From: Hordeum vulgare subsp. vulgare
Taxonomy: Eukaryota > Streptophyta > Magnoliopsida > Poales > Poaceae
Assembly (NCBI RefSeq): GCF_904849725.1
Contig: NC_058519.1
Span: forward strand, 106,566,881 to 106,630,880
Direction: 5' to 3'
DNA: 64,000 nt
The notes beneath the pieces were generated by a model. That model was given only the letters and a program-made list of their open reading frames with translations, was not told the DNA's origin and did not search any database. This document shows positions 44,045-56,586 of the stretch, piece after piece (within the stretch, counting starts at the first letter, position 1; each line of letters opens with the position of its first letter). Both the position numbers and the translations under genes were made by a program.

Positions 44045-44966
44045 CATCTTCCATATTTCATAATCGAAAAATGCAGCTATTGCTAACATGGTTCTGATGG
44101 ACTTAAGCATCGCTACCGGTGAGAAAGTCTCATCGTAGTCAACTCCTGGAACTTGTGAAAAACCCTTTGCCACAAGTCAAGCTTTATAGACGGTCACATT
44201 ACCGTCAGCATCCGTCTTCTTCTTAAAGATCCATTTGTTCTGAATGGCCTTTCGGCGTTTAGGTAATACTTCCAAAGTCCATACTTTGTTTTCATACATA
44301 GATCCTATCTTGGACTTCATGGCCTCTAACCATTTGTTGGAATCCGAGCCCACCATCGCTTCTCCATAGCTCGTAGGCTCATTCTTGTCTAACAAGAAAA
44401 TCGATAAGACAGGATTCCCGTACAACTCTACAGCAATACGTGCCCTTGTCGACCTACGAGGTCCGATAGCAACTTGATCTGAAGTTTCATGATCATCATC
44501 AATAGCTTCCTCTTCAACTGGTGTATCCTCGACAAAAACTTATTTCTGTCTTGCGCCACCATGTGGTTGAAGCAAAGGTTCTACAACCTTATCAAGTTCT
44601 ATCTTCCTCCCACTCAATTCTTTCGAGAGAAACTCTTTCTCAAGAAAAGATCTGTTCTTAGCGACAAACACTTTGCCCTCGGATCTAAGATAGAAGTATA
44701 CCCAAATGTCTCTTTTCGATAACCTATGAAGACGCACTTTTCCGCTTTGGGTTCCAGCTTTGGCTTCTTGCCGTACCACAGCTCATATGGTGTCGTCTCA
44801 ATGGATTTTGATGGTGCCCTATTTAAAGTGAATGCAGTTGCCTCCAATGCATAGCCCCAAAATGATAATGCGAAATCGGTAAGAGGCATCATAGAACAAC
44901 ACCATATCTAATAAAGTACGATTACCACGTTCAGACACACCATTACGTTGTGTTGTTCCGGGTAGT
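44045..44966 (-). pseudogene. Copia A pol, middle part: end of integrase and start of reverse transcriptase
   Basis: On the minus strand, integrase sequence runs from the inner copia insertion at 44966 downwards. It includes FTLNRAPSKS, TPYELWYGKKPKL and KCVFIGYRKETFGY. The reverse transcriptase start follows, with NKWLEAMKSKIGSMYEN, VWTLEVLP and IQNKWIFKKKTDADG, then AKGFSQVPGVDYDETFSPV and WKMDV just before the gypsy insertion at 44044. Several frame changes and stops separate these pieces. Confidence 0.9.
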
Positions 44967-44971
44967 GTCAA

Positions 44972-46791
44972 TGTTGGAAATATGCCCTAGAGGCAATAAT
45001 AAATTAGTTATTATTATATTTCTTAGTTCATGATAATCGTTTATTATCCATGCTATAATTGTATTGATTGGAAACACAATACTTGTGTGGATACATAGAC
45101 AAAACGCTGTCCCTAGTAAGCCTCTAGTTGACTAGCTCGTTGATCAAAGATGGTCAAGGTTTCCTGGCCATAGGCACGTGTTGTCACTTGATAACGGGAT
45201 CACATCATTAGGAGAATCATGTGATGGACTAGACCCAAACTAATAGACGTAGCATGTTGATCGTGTCATTTTGTTGCTACTGTTTTCTGCATGTCAAGTA
45301 TTTGTTCCTATGACCATGAGATCATATAACTCACGGACACCGGAGGAATGCTTTGTGTGTATCAAACGTCGCAACGTAACTGGGTGACTATAAAGATGCT
45401 CTACAGGTATCTCTGAAGGTGTTCGCTGAGTTAGTATGGATCGAGACTGGGATTTGTCACTCCCTGTGACGGAGAGGTATCTCGGGGCCCACTCGGTAAT
45501 ACAACATCACACACAAGCCTTGCAAGCAATGTAACTTAGTGTAAGTTGCGGGATCTTGTATTACGGAACGAGTAAAGAGACTTGCCGGTAAACGAGATTG
45601 AAATAGGTATACGGATACTGACGATCGAATCTCGGGCAAGTAACATACCGAAGGACAAAGGGAATGACATACGGGATTATATGAATCCTTGGCACTGAGG
45701 TTCAAACGATAAGATCTTCGTAGAATATGTAGGATCCAATATGGGAATCCAGGTCCCGCTATTGGATATTGACCGAGGAGTCTCTCGGGTCATGTCTACA
45801 TAGTTCTCGAACCCGCAGTGTCTGCACACTTAAGGTTCGACGTTGTTTTATGCGTATTTGAGTTATATTGTTGGTTACCGAATGTTGTTCGGAGTCCCGG
45901 ATGAGATCACGGACGTCACGAGGGTTTCCGGAATGGTCCGGAAACGAAGATTGATATATAGGATGACCTCATTTGATTACCGGAAGGTTTTCGGAGTTAC
46001 CGGGAATGTACCGGGAATGACGAATGGGTTCCGGGATTTCACCGGGGGGGCAACCCACCCCGGGGAAGCCCATAGGCCTTGAGGGTGGCACACCAGCCCT
46101 TAGTGGGCTGGTGGGACAGCCCAAAAGGCTCTATGCGCCAAGGAGAATAAAATCAAGAGAGAAAGAAAAAAAAAGGAGGAGGTGGGAAGGAAGGGGGACT
46201 CCCTCCCACCAAACCTAGTCCAACTCGGTTTGGGGGGGGGGGAGAGTCCTCCCCCTTGGACTCGGCCGAACCCCTTGGGCCTCCTTGAGCCCCAAGGCAA
46301 GGTCCCCTCCCTCCCACCTATATATACGGAGGTTTTAGGGCTGATTTGAGACGACTTTCCCACGGCTGCCCGACCACATACCTCCACGGTTTTTCCTCTA
46401 GATCGCGTTTCTGCGGAGCTCGGGCGGAGCCCTGCTGAGACAAGGTCATCACCAACCTCCGGAGCGCCGTCATGCTGCCGGAGAACTCTTCTACCTCTCC
46501 GTCTCTCTTGCTGGATCAAGAAGGCCGAGATCATCGTCGAGCTGTACGTGTGCTGAACGCGGAGGTGCCGTCCGTTCGGTACTAGATCGTGGGACTGATC
46601 GCGGGATTGTTCGCGGGGCGGATCGAGGGACGTGAGGACGTTCCACTACATCAACCGCGTTCTCTAACGCTTCTGCTGTACGGTCTACGAGGGTACGTAG
46701 ATCACTCATCCCCTCTCGTAGATGGACATCACCATGATAGGTCTTCGTGCGCGTAGGAAAATTTTTGTTTCCCATACGACGTTCCACAACA
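44972..46791 (+). repeat. 5' LTR of inner copia
   Basis: It runs from TGTTGGAAATATGCCC to gacgttccacaaca. It contains G runs of 7 (46044-46050) and 11 (46232-46242). Confidence 0.93.
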
Positions 46792-47985
46792 GTGGCATCA
46801 TGAGCTAGGTTCATGTGTAGATGTCTTCTCGAGTAGAACACAAAAGTTTTTGTGGGCGGTGATGTGCGTTTTGCTGCCCTCCTTAGTCTTTTCTTGATTC
46901 CGCGGTATTGTTGGATCGAAGCGGCTCGGACCGACATTACTCGTACGCTTACGAGAGACTGGTTTCATCGCTACGAGTAACTCCGTTGCTCAAAGATGAC
47001 TGGCGGGTGTCAGTTTCTCCAACTTTAGTTGAATCGGAATTGACCGAGGAGGTCCTTGGATGAGGTTAAATAGAAATTCATATATCTCCGTTGTGGTGTT
47101 TGCGTAAGTAAGATGCGATCCTACTAGATACCCATGGTCACCACGTAAAACATGCAACAACAAAATTAGAGGACGTCTAACTTGTTTTTGCAGGGTATGC
47201 TTGTGATGTGATATGGCCAACGATGTGATGTGATATATTGGATGTATGAGATCATCATGTTGTAATAGTTAATATCGACTTGCACGTCGATGGTACGGCA
47301 ACCGGCAGGAGCCATAGGGTTGTCTTTATAACTAACGTTTGTGCTTGCAGATGTGTTTACTATTTTGCTAGGACGTAGCTTTAGTAGTAATAGCATGAGT
47401 AGCACGACAACCCCGATGGCGACACGTTGATGGAGATCATGATGATGGAGATCATGGTGTGACGCCGGTCACAAGAAGATCGTGCCGGTGCTTTGGTGAT
47501 GGAGATCAAGAAGCACGTGATGATGGCCATATCATGTCACTTATGAATTGCATGTGATGTTAATCCTTTTTGCACCTTATCTTGCTTAGAACGACGGTAG
47601 CATTATGAGGTGATCTCTCACTAAAATTTCAAGACGAAATTGTGTTCTCCCCGACTGTGCACCGTTGCTACAGTTCGTCGTTTCGAGACACCACGTGATG
47701 ATCGGGTGTGATAGACTCAACGTTCGCATATAACGGGTGCAAAACAGTTGCGCACGCGGAACACTCGGGTTAAGCTTGACGAGCCTAGCATGTGCAGACA
47801 TGGCCTCGGAACACATGAGACCGAAAGGTCGAGCATGAATCATATAGTTGATATGATTAGCATAGAGATGCTTACCACTGAAACTATTCTCGACTCACGT
47901 GATGATCGGACTTGAGATAGTGGATTTGGATCATGTACCACTCAAATGACTAGAGAGATGTACTTTTTGAGTGGGAGTTCTTAAG
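46792..47985 (+). other. Leader of inner copia
   Basis: This noncoding leader begins with the decayed primer site gtggcatcatgagctagg. It includes a short repetitive patch of gatggagatca units (47430-47510). It is related to the leaders of copia A and copia B. Confidence 0.75.
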
Positions 47986-50900
47986 TAATATGATTAATTG
48001 AACTAATTATCATGAACATAGTCTAATGGTCTTTGCGAATTACGATGTAGCTTGCGCTATAGCCCTACTGTTTTTATATGTTCCTAGAGAAAATTTAGTT
48101 GAAAATTGATAGTAGCAAACTTTTGCAGACTAAGTCTGTAAAACCGAGGATTGTCCTCGTTGCTGCGCAGAAGGCTTATGTCCTTAATGCACCACTCGGT
48201 GTGCTGCACCTCGAGCGTCATCCGTGGATGCTGTGAACATCCGACATATACGTTCCTGATGACTACACGATAGTTCAGTGCAAAATACTTAACGGCTTAG
48301 AAGCAAGGCACCAAAAACGTTTTGAAACGTCGCGGAACATAAGTGATGTTCTAAAGAGATGAAATTGTGATTTCATGCTTGTGCCCTTGTTAAGAGGTAC
48401 AAAACCTCCGACAAGATTCTTTGTCCACAAAGTAAAGGAGAAAGGCTCAATCGTTGTGCGTGTGCTCAGATTGTCTGAGTACGACAATCACTTGAATCAA
48501 GTGGGAGTTAATCTTCCAGATGAGATAGTGATGGTTCTCCAAAGTCACTGCCACCAAGCTGTGAGAGCTTCGTGATGAACTATAACATATCAAGGATAGA
48601 TACAATGATCCTTGAGCGATTCGCGATGTTTGACACTGCGAAAGTAGAAATCAAGAAGGAGCATCAATAGTTGATGGTTAGTAAAACCACTAAGTTTCAA
48701 GAAAGGCGAGGGCTAGAAGGGATACTTCGTGAAACGGCAAAACAGTTGCTGCGCTAATGAAGAGACCCAAGATTAAACCCAAACCCAAGACTAAGTGCTT
48801 CTGTAATGAGGGGAACAGTCACTAAGGCGGAGCAACTCTAGATACTTGGTAGATAAGTGGGCTGGCAAAAGTCGAAAGAAGTATATTTGATATACATGAT
48901 GTTGATGTGTACTTTACTAGTACTCCTAGTATCATAAGGGTATTAGATACCGGTTCGGTTGCTAAGTGATTAGTAACACGAAATGAAAGCTACGTCATAA
49001 ATGGAGACTAGCTAAAGGCGAGGTGACGATACGTGTTGGAAGTGTTTCCAAGGTTGATATGATCAAACGTCGCACGCTCCCTCTACCATCGGGATTGGTG
49101 TTAAACCTAAATAATCGTTATTTGGTGCTTGCGTTAAGCATGAACATGATTGGATCGTGTTTATTGCAATACGATTGTTCATTTAAAGAGAATAATGGTT
49201 ACTCTATTTGCTTGAATAATCACCTTCAATGGTTTATTGAATCTCGATCGTAGTGTTACACATGTTCATGATATTGGTGCCAAAAAGATACGAGTTAATG
49301 ATGATAGTACCACTTACTTGTGGCACTGCCGCTTGAGTCATGTTAGTATAAATTGCATGAAGAGGCTCCATGCTGATGGATCTTTGTACTCACCTGATTT
49401 CGAATCACTAGTGACATGCAAACCATACCACATGAGCAAGGCCTTGTTTTCATTGAGATGAAATAAGATAGTAACTTGTTGGAAGTGATACATTTTGATG
49501 TATGCAGTCCAATGGGTACTGAGGCACGCAGTGGATATCATTATGTTCTTACTTCACTGACGATTTGAGTAGATACAGGAGTATTTACTTAATGAATCAC
49601 AAGTCTGAAATGTTGAAAAGTTCAAATCCATTTCAGAGTGAAGTTCGTCGTAACAAGAGGATAAACTGTCTACGATATGATCATAGAAATGAATATCTGA
49701 GTTACGAGTTTTGGTACGCAGTTAAGACAATGTGGAAATTGTTTCGCAGTTCATGCCACCTGGAACATCATAGTGTGATGATGTGTCTGAACGTCATAGC
49801 CACGCACTATTTGGTATGGTGCATACTATGATGTCTCTTATCGAATTACCACTATCGTTTATGGGTTATGCATTAGAGACAACCACACTCACTTTAAATA
49901 GGGCACCGCGTATTTCCGTTGAGATGACACAGTATAGACTGAGGTTTAGAGAAATCTAAACTGTCGTTTCTTGAAAGTTTGGGGTTTCGACACTTATTTG
50001 AAAAAGTTTCAGTCTGATAAGCTCGAACCCAAAGCGGATAAATGCTTCTTCATAGGGTATCCAAAACAGTTGGGTACATCTCCTATCTCAGATCCGAAAG
50101 CAAAGTGTTTGTTTCTAGAAACGGATCCTTTCTCGAGGAAAGGTTTCTCTCGAAAGAATTGAGTGGGAGGGTAGTAGAACTTGATGAGGTTATTGAACCA
50201 TCACTTCAACCAGTGTGTAGCAGGGCGCAGGAAGTTGTTCCTGTGGCGCCTACACCAATTGAAGTGGAAGCTGATGATGGTGATCATTGAGCTTCGAATC
50301 AAGTTACTACAAACCTCGTAGGTCGACAAGGTCATGTTGTTGAGAAACAGTGAACCTACGAGTTATGGAGAAAGCGATGGTGGGCCCAGATTCCGACAAA
50401 TGGCTGGAAGCCATGAAATCCGAGAGAGGATCCATGGATGAAAACAAAGTGTAGACTTTGGAAGAATTATTTGATGGTCATAGGACTATTGAGTAAATAT
50501 GGATCTTTAAAGGAAAACAGACGATGATGGTGATAAGTCACTATTAAGAAAAGCTCGACTTGTCGCAAAGATGTTTTCGACAAGATCAAACAGTTGACTA
50601 TGATGAGACTTTCTCACTCGTAGCGATGCTAAAGGTCTGTTGGAATTATGTTAGTTGTTGATGCATTATTTATGAAATATTGCATGTAGGATGTCAAAAC
50701 ATTGTTTCCTCGACGGTTTCCTTGAGCAAACATTGTATGTGATACAACCAGGAGGTTTTGTCGATCCTAAGGATACTAACAAGTATGCAAACTCAAACGA
50801 TCCTTCAATGGACTGGTGCAAGCATCTCGGAGTTGGAATAAGCACTTTGATGAGATGATCAAAGATTTTGGGTGTGTACAAGGTTTATGAGAAACTTGTA

Positions 50901-51730
50901 TTTCCAAAGAAGTGAGTGGGAGCACTATAGAATTTCTGATAAGTATATGTGGTTGACATGTTTTGGATCAGAAGTAATGTAGAATTTCTGTAAAGCATAC
51001 AAGGTTGTTTGAAAGGAGTTTTCAAAGGAATACCTGGATTGCGCTACTTGAACGTTGAGCATCAAAGATCTATGGAGATGGATCAAAAGCGCTTAATGAA
51101 AGTTTCAATAAGATGCATGCCTTGACAAGTTTTTGAATGAGTTCAAAATAGATCAGCAAAGAAGGAGTTCTTGGTTGCGTTGTAAGGTGTGAATTTGAGT
51201 AAGACTCAAAACCCGACCACGATAGAATAAAGAGAATAGACGAAGGTCGTCTTTTATGCCTTAGCCGTAGAATCTAAAGTATGCCATGCTGCGTACCGCA
51301 CCTGATGTGTGCCTTGACTCAAAGTCTGTTGAGAGGTACAGAGAGTGATCCATGATTGAATCACTAGCAGCGGTCAAAATTTATCCTTAGTAACTAATGG
51401 ACTAAGGAATTTTTCTCGATTATGGAGGTGGTTAAAGAGTTCGTCGTAAAGGGTTACGTCGATGCAAGCTTTGACACTAATCCGAATAACTATGAGTAGT
51501 GAAACGGATTCATATAGTAGAGTAGATATTTGGAGCATTTCCGAATAGCACGTAGTAGCAACATCTATAAGATGACATAAAGATTTGTAAAGAACGCACG
51601 GATCTGAAAGTTTCAGAACCGTTGACTAAAACCTCTCTCACGAGCAAGACGTGATCAGACCCCATAACTATATGGGTGTTGGATTCGTTGGAATCACATG
51701 GTGATGTGAACTAGATTATTGACTCTAGTG
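47986..51730 (+). pseudogene. Gag-pol of inner copia, heavily decayed
   Basis: Gag traces begin near 48100 (KPRIVLVAAQKAYVLNAPLG), with a zinc-knuckle remnant near 48798 (CFCNEGNSH, then a stop). Pre-integrase is at 49237-49461 (LWHCRLSHVSINCMKRLHADG). An integrase tail lies near 49970-50160 (KADKCFFIGYPKQLG, DPFSRKGFSRKN). Reverse transcriptase traces lie near 50390-50880 and RNase H traces near 51440-51500. Order and spacing fit a normal copia gag-pol, but there are dozens of stops and shifts, so no functional protein can be made. Confidence 0.85.
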
Positions 51731-51742
51731 CAAGTGGGAGAC

Positions 51743-53574
51743 TGTTGGAAATATGCCCTAGAGGCAATAATAAATTAGTTATTATTATATTTCTTAGTTC
51801 ATGATAATCGTTTATTATCCATGCTATAATTGTATTGATTGGAAACACAATACTTGTGTGGATACATAGACAAAACATTGTCCCTAGTAAGCCTCTAGTT
51901 GACTAGCTCGTTGATCAAAGATGGTCAAGGTTTCCTGGCCATAGGCAAGTGTTGTCACTTGATAACAGGATCACATCATTAGGAGAATCATGTGATGGAC
52001 TAGACCCAAACTAATAGACGTAGCATGTTGATCGTGTCATTTTGTTGCTACTGTTTTCTGCGTGTCAAGTATTTGTTCCTATGACCATGAGATCATATAA
52101 CTCATGGACACCGGAGGAATGCTTTGTGTGTATCAAACGTCGCAACGTAACTGGGTGACTATAAAGATGCTCTACAGGTATCTCCGAAGGTGTTCGTTGA
52201 GTTAGTATGGATCGAGACTGGGATTTGTCACTCCGTGTGACGGAGAGGTATCTCGGGGCCCACTCGGTAATACAACATCACACACAAGCCTTGCAAGCAA
52301 TGTAACTTAGTGTAAGTTGCGGGATTTTGTATTACAGAACGAGTAAAGAGACTTGTCGGTAAACGAGATTGAAATAGGTATACGGATACTGACGATCGAA
52401 TCTCGGGCAAGTAACATACGGAAGGACAAAGGGAATGACATACGGGATTATATGAATCCTTGGCACTGAGGTTCAACCGATAAGATCTTCGTAGAATATG
52501 TAGGATCCAATATGGGCATCTAGGTCCCGCTATTGGATATTGACTGAGGAGTCTCTCGGGTCATGTCTACATAGTTCTCGAACCCGCAGGGTCTGCACAC
52601 TTAAGGTTCGACGTTGTTTTATGCGTATTTGAGTTATATTGTTGGTTACCGAATGTTGTTCGGAGTCCCGGATGAGATCACGGACGTCACGAGGGTTTCC
52701 GGAATGGTCCGGAAATGAAGATTGATATATAGGATGACCTCATTTGATTACCGGAAGGTTTTCGGAGTTACCGGGAATGTACCGGGAATGACGAATGGGT
52801 TCCGGGAGTTCACCGGGGGGGGGGGGGGGGGCAACCCACCCCGGGGAAGCCCATAGGCCTTGAGGGTGGCACACCAGCCCTTAGTGGGCTGGTGGGACAG
52901 CCCAAAAGGCTCTATGCGCCAAGGAGAAGAAAATCCAGAGAGAAAGAAAAAAAAGGAGGAGGTGGGAAGGAAGGGGGACTCCCTCCCACCAAACCTAGTC
53001 CAACTCGGTTTGGGGGGGGGGGGGGAGAGTCCTCCCCCTTGGACTCGGCCGAACCCCTTGGGGCTCCTTGAGCCCCAAGGCAAGGTCCCCTCCCTCCCAC
53101 CTATATATACGGAGGTTTTAGGGCTGATTTGAGACGACTTTCCCACGGCTGCCCGACCACATACCTCCACGGTTTTTCCTCTAGATCGTGTTTCTGCGGA
53201 GCTCGGGCGGAGCCCTGCTGAGACAAGGTCATCACCAACCTCCGGAGCGCCGTCACGCTGCCGGAGAACTCTTCTACCTCTCCGTCTATCTTGCTGGATC
53301 AAGAAGGCCGAGATCATCGTCGAGATGTACGTGTGCTGAACGCGGAGGTGCCGTCCGTTCGGTACTAGATCATGGGACTGATCGCGGGATTGTTCGCGGG
53401 GCGGATCGAGGGACGTGAGGACGTTCCACTACATCAACCGCGTTCTCTAACGCTTCTGCTGTACGGTCTACGAGGGTACGTAGATCACTCATCCCCTGTC
53501 ATAGATGGACATCACCATGATAGGTCTTCGTGCGCGTAGGAAAATTTTTGTTTCCCATGCGACGTTCCACAACA
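51743..53574 (+). repeat. 3' LTR of inner copia
   Basis: It is nearly identical to 44972-46791 but 12 bases longer, mainly because two G runs are longer: 17 at 52815-52831 and 14 near 53012-53025. Confidence 0.93.
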
Positions 53575-53579
53575 GTCAA

Positions 53580-54440
53580 CTGTGAAGCAATTCCAAATTG
53601 TCTTAAGTGACGACCAAACTCGTAACTCTGATACTCACCTCCTCGATCAGATTGTAGGAATTTGATCTTCTTGTTACGATGATTTTCAACTTCACTCTAA
53701 AATTGTTTGAACTTTTCAAACGTTTCAGAGTTGTGCTTCATCAAGTAAATATAACCATAGCTACTCAAATCATCAGTGAAGGTGAGAAAATAATGATATC
53801 CACTACACATCTCTATGCTCATCGGTCCGCACACATGAGTATGTATGATCTCCAACAAATCACTTGCACACGCCACTGTTCCGGAGAACGGAGTCTTAGT
53901 CATCTTGCCCATGAGACATGGTTCACATGTGTCAAGTTATTCAAAATAAAGTTACTCCAAAAGTCCATCAACATGGAGTTTCTTCATGCGTTTCACACCA
54001 ATATGACCTAAGCGGCAGTGCCACAAGAAAGTGGCGCTATCATTATTAACTCTACATGTTTTGGTCTCAATGTTATGGACATGAGTGTCATCACTATCGA
54101 GATTCAATATGAATAAACCCCTCACATTGGGTGCATGACCATAAAAGATATTACTCATATAAATAGAACAACCATTATTCTATGACTTAAATGAGTAACC
54201 ATCTCGCAATAAACAAGATCCAGATATAATGTTCATGCTCAACGCAGGCACTAAATAACAATTATTTAAGTTGATGACTAATCCTGATGGTAACTAAAGT
54301 GAGATTGTGCCGACGGCGATCACATCAACCTTGGAACCATTTCCCACGCGCATCGTCACTTAATCCTTCGCCAGCCTTCGTTTATTCTACAGTTCATGTT
54401 TCGAGTTGTAAATATGAGCAACAGAACTGGTATAAAATAA
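53580..54440 (-). pseudogene. Copia A pol, N-terminal part: protease linker, gag-pre-integrase and integrase core
   Basis: The pre-integrase zinc finger is represented by LWHCRLGHIGVKRMKKL (near 54030). The integrase core region includes GPMSIEMCSGYHYFLTF and DDLSSYGYIYLMKH. Frames are broken between the segments. The sequence stops at the inner copia target site GTCAA (53575-53579) and resumes at 44966. Confidence 0.85.
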
Positions 54441-55336
54441 TCAGGAACTACTACGAGAGTTGGTGAGGTACACATCAATAACATGTATATCAAATATACC
54501 TTGTTTGGCATTGGACGCCTTCTTATCGGCCAGATACTTTGGGAAGTTTCGCTTCCAGTGACCAGTTCCCTTGCAATAATAACACCCAGTTTCCGGCTTA
54601 GGTCTAGCCTTGGGTTTCTTCGTCGGAGGGGCAACATATTTTCCATTCATCTTGGAGTTACCCTTCTTTCCTTTGTCGTTTTTCTTGAAAATGGTGGTCC
54701 TATTGAGCATTAACACTTGATCCTCTTTCTGGATTTCTGACTCTGCGACTTTCAGCATCACAAACAGCTCAGCGAGTGACTTATTCATCCGTTGCATGTT
54801 ATAGTTCAACGCAAAGCTCTTATAGCTAGGTAGGAGTGACTAAAGAACTCTGTCAGTGAAAACTTCTTGCGAGAGTTCAATCCCCAGCTCAACTAGGCGG
54901 TTAGAGTACCCACACATTCTGAGTATGTGTTCACTGACGAACCCGTTCTCCTCCATTTTGCAGGCATAGAACTTATTGGAGGTTTCATACGTCTCGATCC
55001 GGGCATTCTTCTCAAAGATAAACTTCAACTCCTGGAACATCTCATATGCTCCATGACGTTGAAAACGTCTTTGAAGTCCCGGTTCTAAGCCATCAAAACT
55101 GCGCATTGAACTAACGAGTAGTCATCCTTACGTGACTGCCAAGCGTCCAAAATGTCTTGGGTCGGCGTAGCGGGTGGTGCATCACCTAGCGCTGCATTAA
55201 GGACATATTGCTTTTGGACAGCCGTGCGGATAAGCCTCGGATTACGAGCCGAGTCAACAAAGTTGCTTCCAGCATCTTTCAGCTTAGCTTTCTCTAGGAA
55301 CGTATTAAAATTCACAGTTGCTACTACGCGAGCCAT
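54441..55336 (-). pseudogene. Copia A gag
   Basis: Gag starts MARVVATVNFNTFLEKAKL at 55336, the usual start in this group. It continues through QKQYVLNAALGDAPP, a capsid region (VSEHILRMCGYSNRLVELG) and a zinc knuckle, CYYCKGTGHWKRNFPKYL. The last cysteine of the CCHC knuckle is replaced by Phe. Frame changes occur near 55090 and 54820. Gag would form the cytoplasmic particle that packages element RNA. Confidence 0.9.
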
Positions 55337-56586
55337 TGATCTACAACATAAAATTTTGCAAAGATTACGTAGACTATGTTCAAGATAATTGAGTTTAGCT
55401 AATCATATTACTAATAAACTCCCAGTCAAATTGACATCCCTCTAGTCATGCGAGTGTAGCATCATCCAAATTCACTATCCCAAGTCCGATCATCACGTGA
55501 GTTGAGTATAGTTTCAATGGTGAACATCTCCATGTTGATCATATAAACTATATGATTCATGCTCGACCTTTCTGTCTCTTGTGTTCCGAGGCCATGTCTG
55601 TACATGCTAGGCTCGTCAAGTTTAACCCCGAGTGTTCCGTGTTGCAACTGTTTTGCACCCGTTGTATGTGAACGTTGAGTCTATCACACCCGATCATCAC
55701 GTGGTGTCTCGAAACGACGAAGTGTCGCAATGGTGTACAGTCGAGGAGAACACAATTTTATCTTGAAATTTTAGTGAGAGATCACCTTATAATGCTACCG
55801 TCGTTCTAAGCAAAATAAGGTGCATAAAAGGATTAACATCACATGCAAATCATAAGTGGCGTGATATGGCCATGAACTTGTGCTTCTTGATCTCCATCAC
55901 CAAAGCACCGACATGATCTCTATTGTCACCGGCGCCACACCATGATCTCCATCATCACGATCTTCATCATCATGCTGCCATCGGGGTTGTCGCACTAACT
56001 ATGATGTTACTACTAAAGCTACTACTAGCGATAAAGTAAAGCATCTCCAAACACAAATTAATTAAAGACAACCCTATGGCTCCTGCCGGTTTCTGTAGCA
56101 TCGACGTCCAAGTCGATATTTAAATCATCTCATACATCCAATATATAAGATCATGTCTTTGGCCATATCACATCACATGCATACCCTGCAAAAACAAGTT
56201 AGACATCCTCTAATTTGTTGTTGCAAATTTTATGTGGCTGCTATTGGTATCTAGTATGATCAAATCTTACTGACGCATAGCCACAACGGCGATATGCAAA
56301 TTTCTATTTAACCTTCTCCAAGGACCGCCTCGGTCAAATCCGATTCAACTCAAGTTGAAGAAACAGACACCTGCTAGTCATCTTTATGCAATAAGTTGCA
56401 TGTTAGTCGATGAAAACGGTTTCTCGTAAGTGTACGAGTAATGTTGGTCCGGGCCGCGTTAATCCAACAATGCCGCTAAATCAAGAAAATAGTAAGGAGG
56501 GCAGCAAATTGAACATCAACGCCCAAAAACTCTTTTGTGTTCTATTCGAGATATCATCTACGCATGAACCTAGCTTATGATGCCAC
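55337..56586 (-). other. Leader and primer-binding site of copia A
   Basis: The leader begins on the minus strand at 56586 with gtggcatcataagctagg, a decayed match to the initiator-Met primer site (TGGTATCAGAGC). It runs 1.25 kb without coding sequence to the gag start. Confidence 0.7.

Larger units (their letters stand above)
44972..53574 (+). mobile_element. Inner copia: young Angela-like retrotransposon with decayed genes
   Basis: Complete LTRs lie at 44972-46791 and 51743-53574. The target duplication GTCAA is at 44967-44971 and 53575-53579, inside the integrase of copia A. Primer-site remnant gtggcatcatgagc follows the 5' LTR, and the polypurine tract aagtgggagac precedes the 3' LTR. 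I counted about 30-35 substitutions between the LTRs over 1.8 kb, near 2%. The internal region is full length (about 4.95 kb), but its genes are riddled with stops and shifts. Confidence 0.93.
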
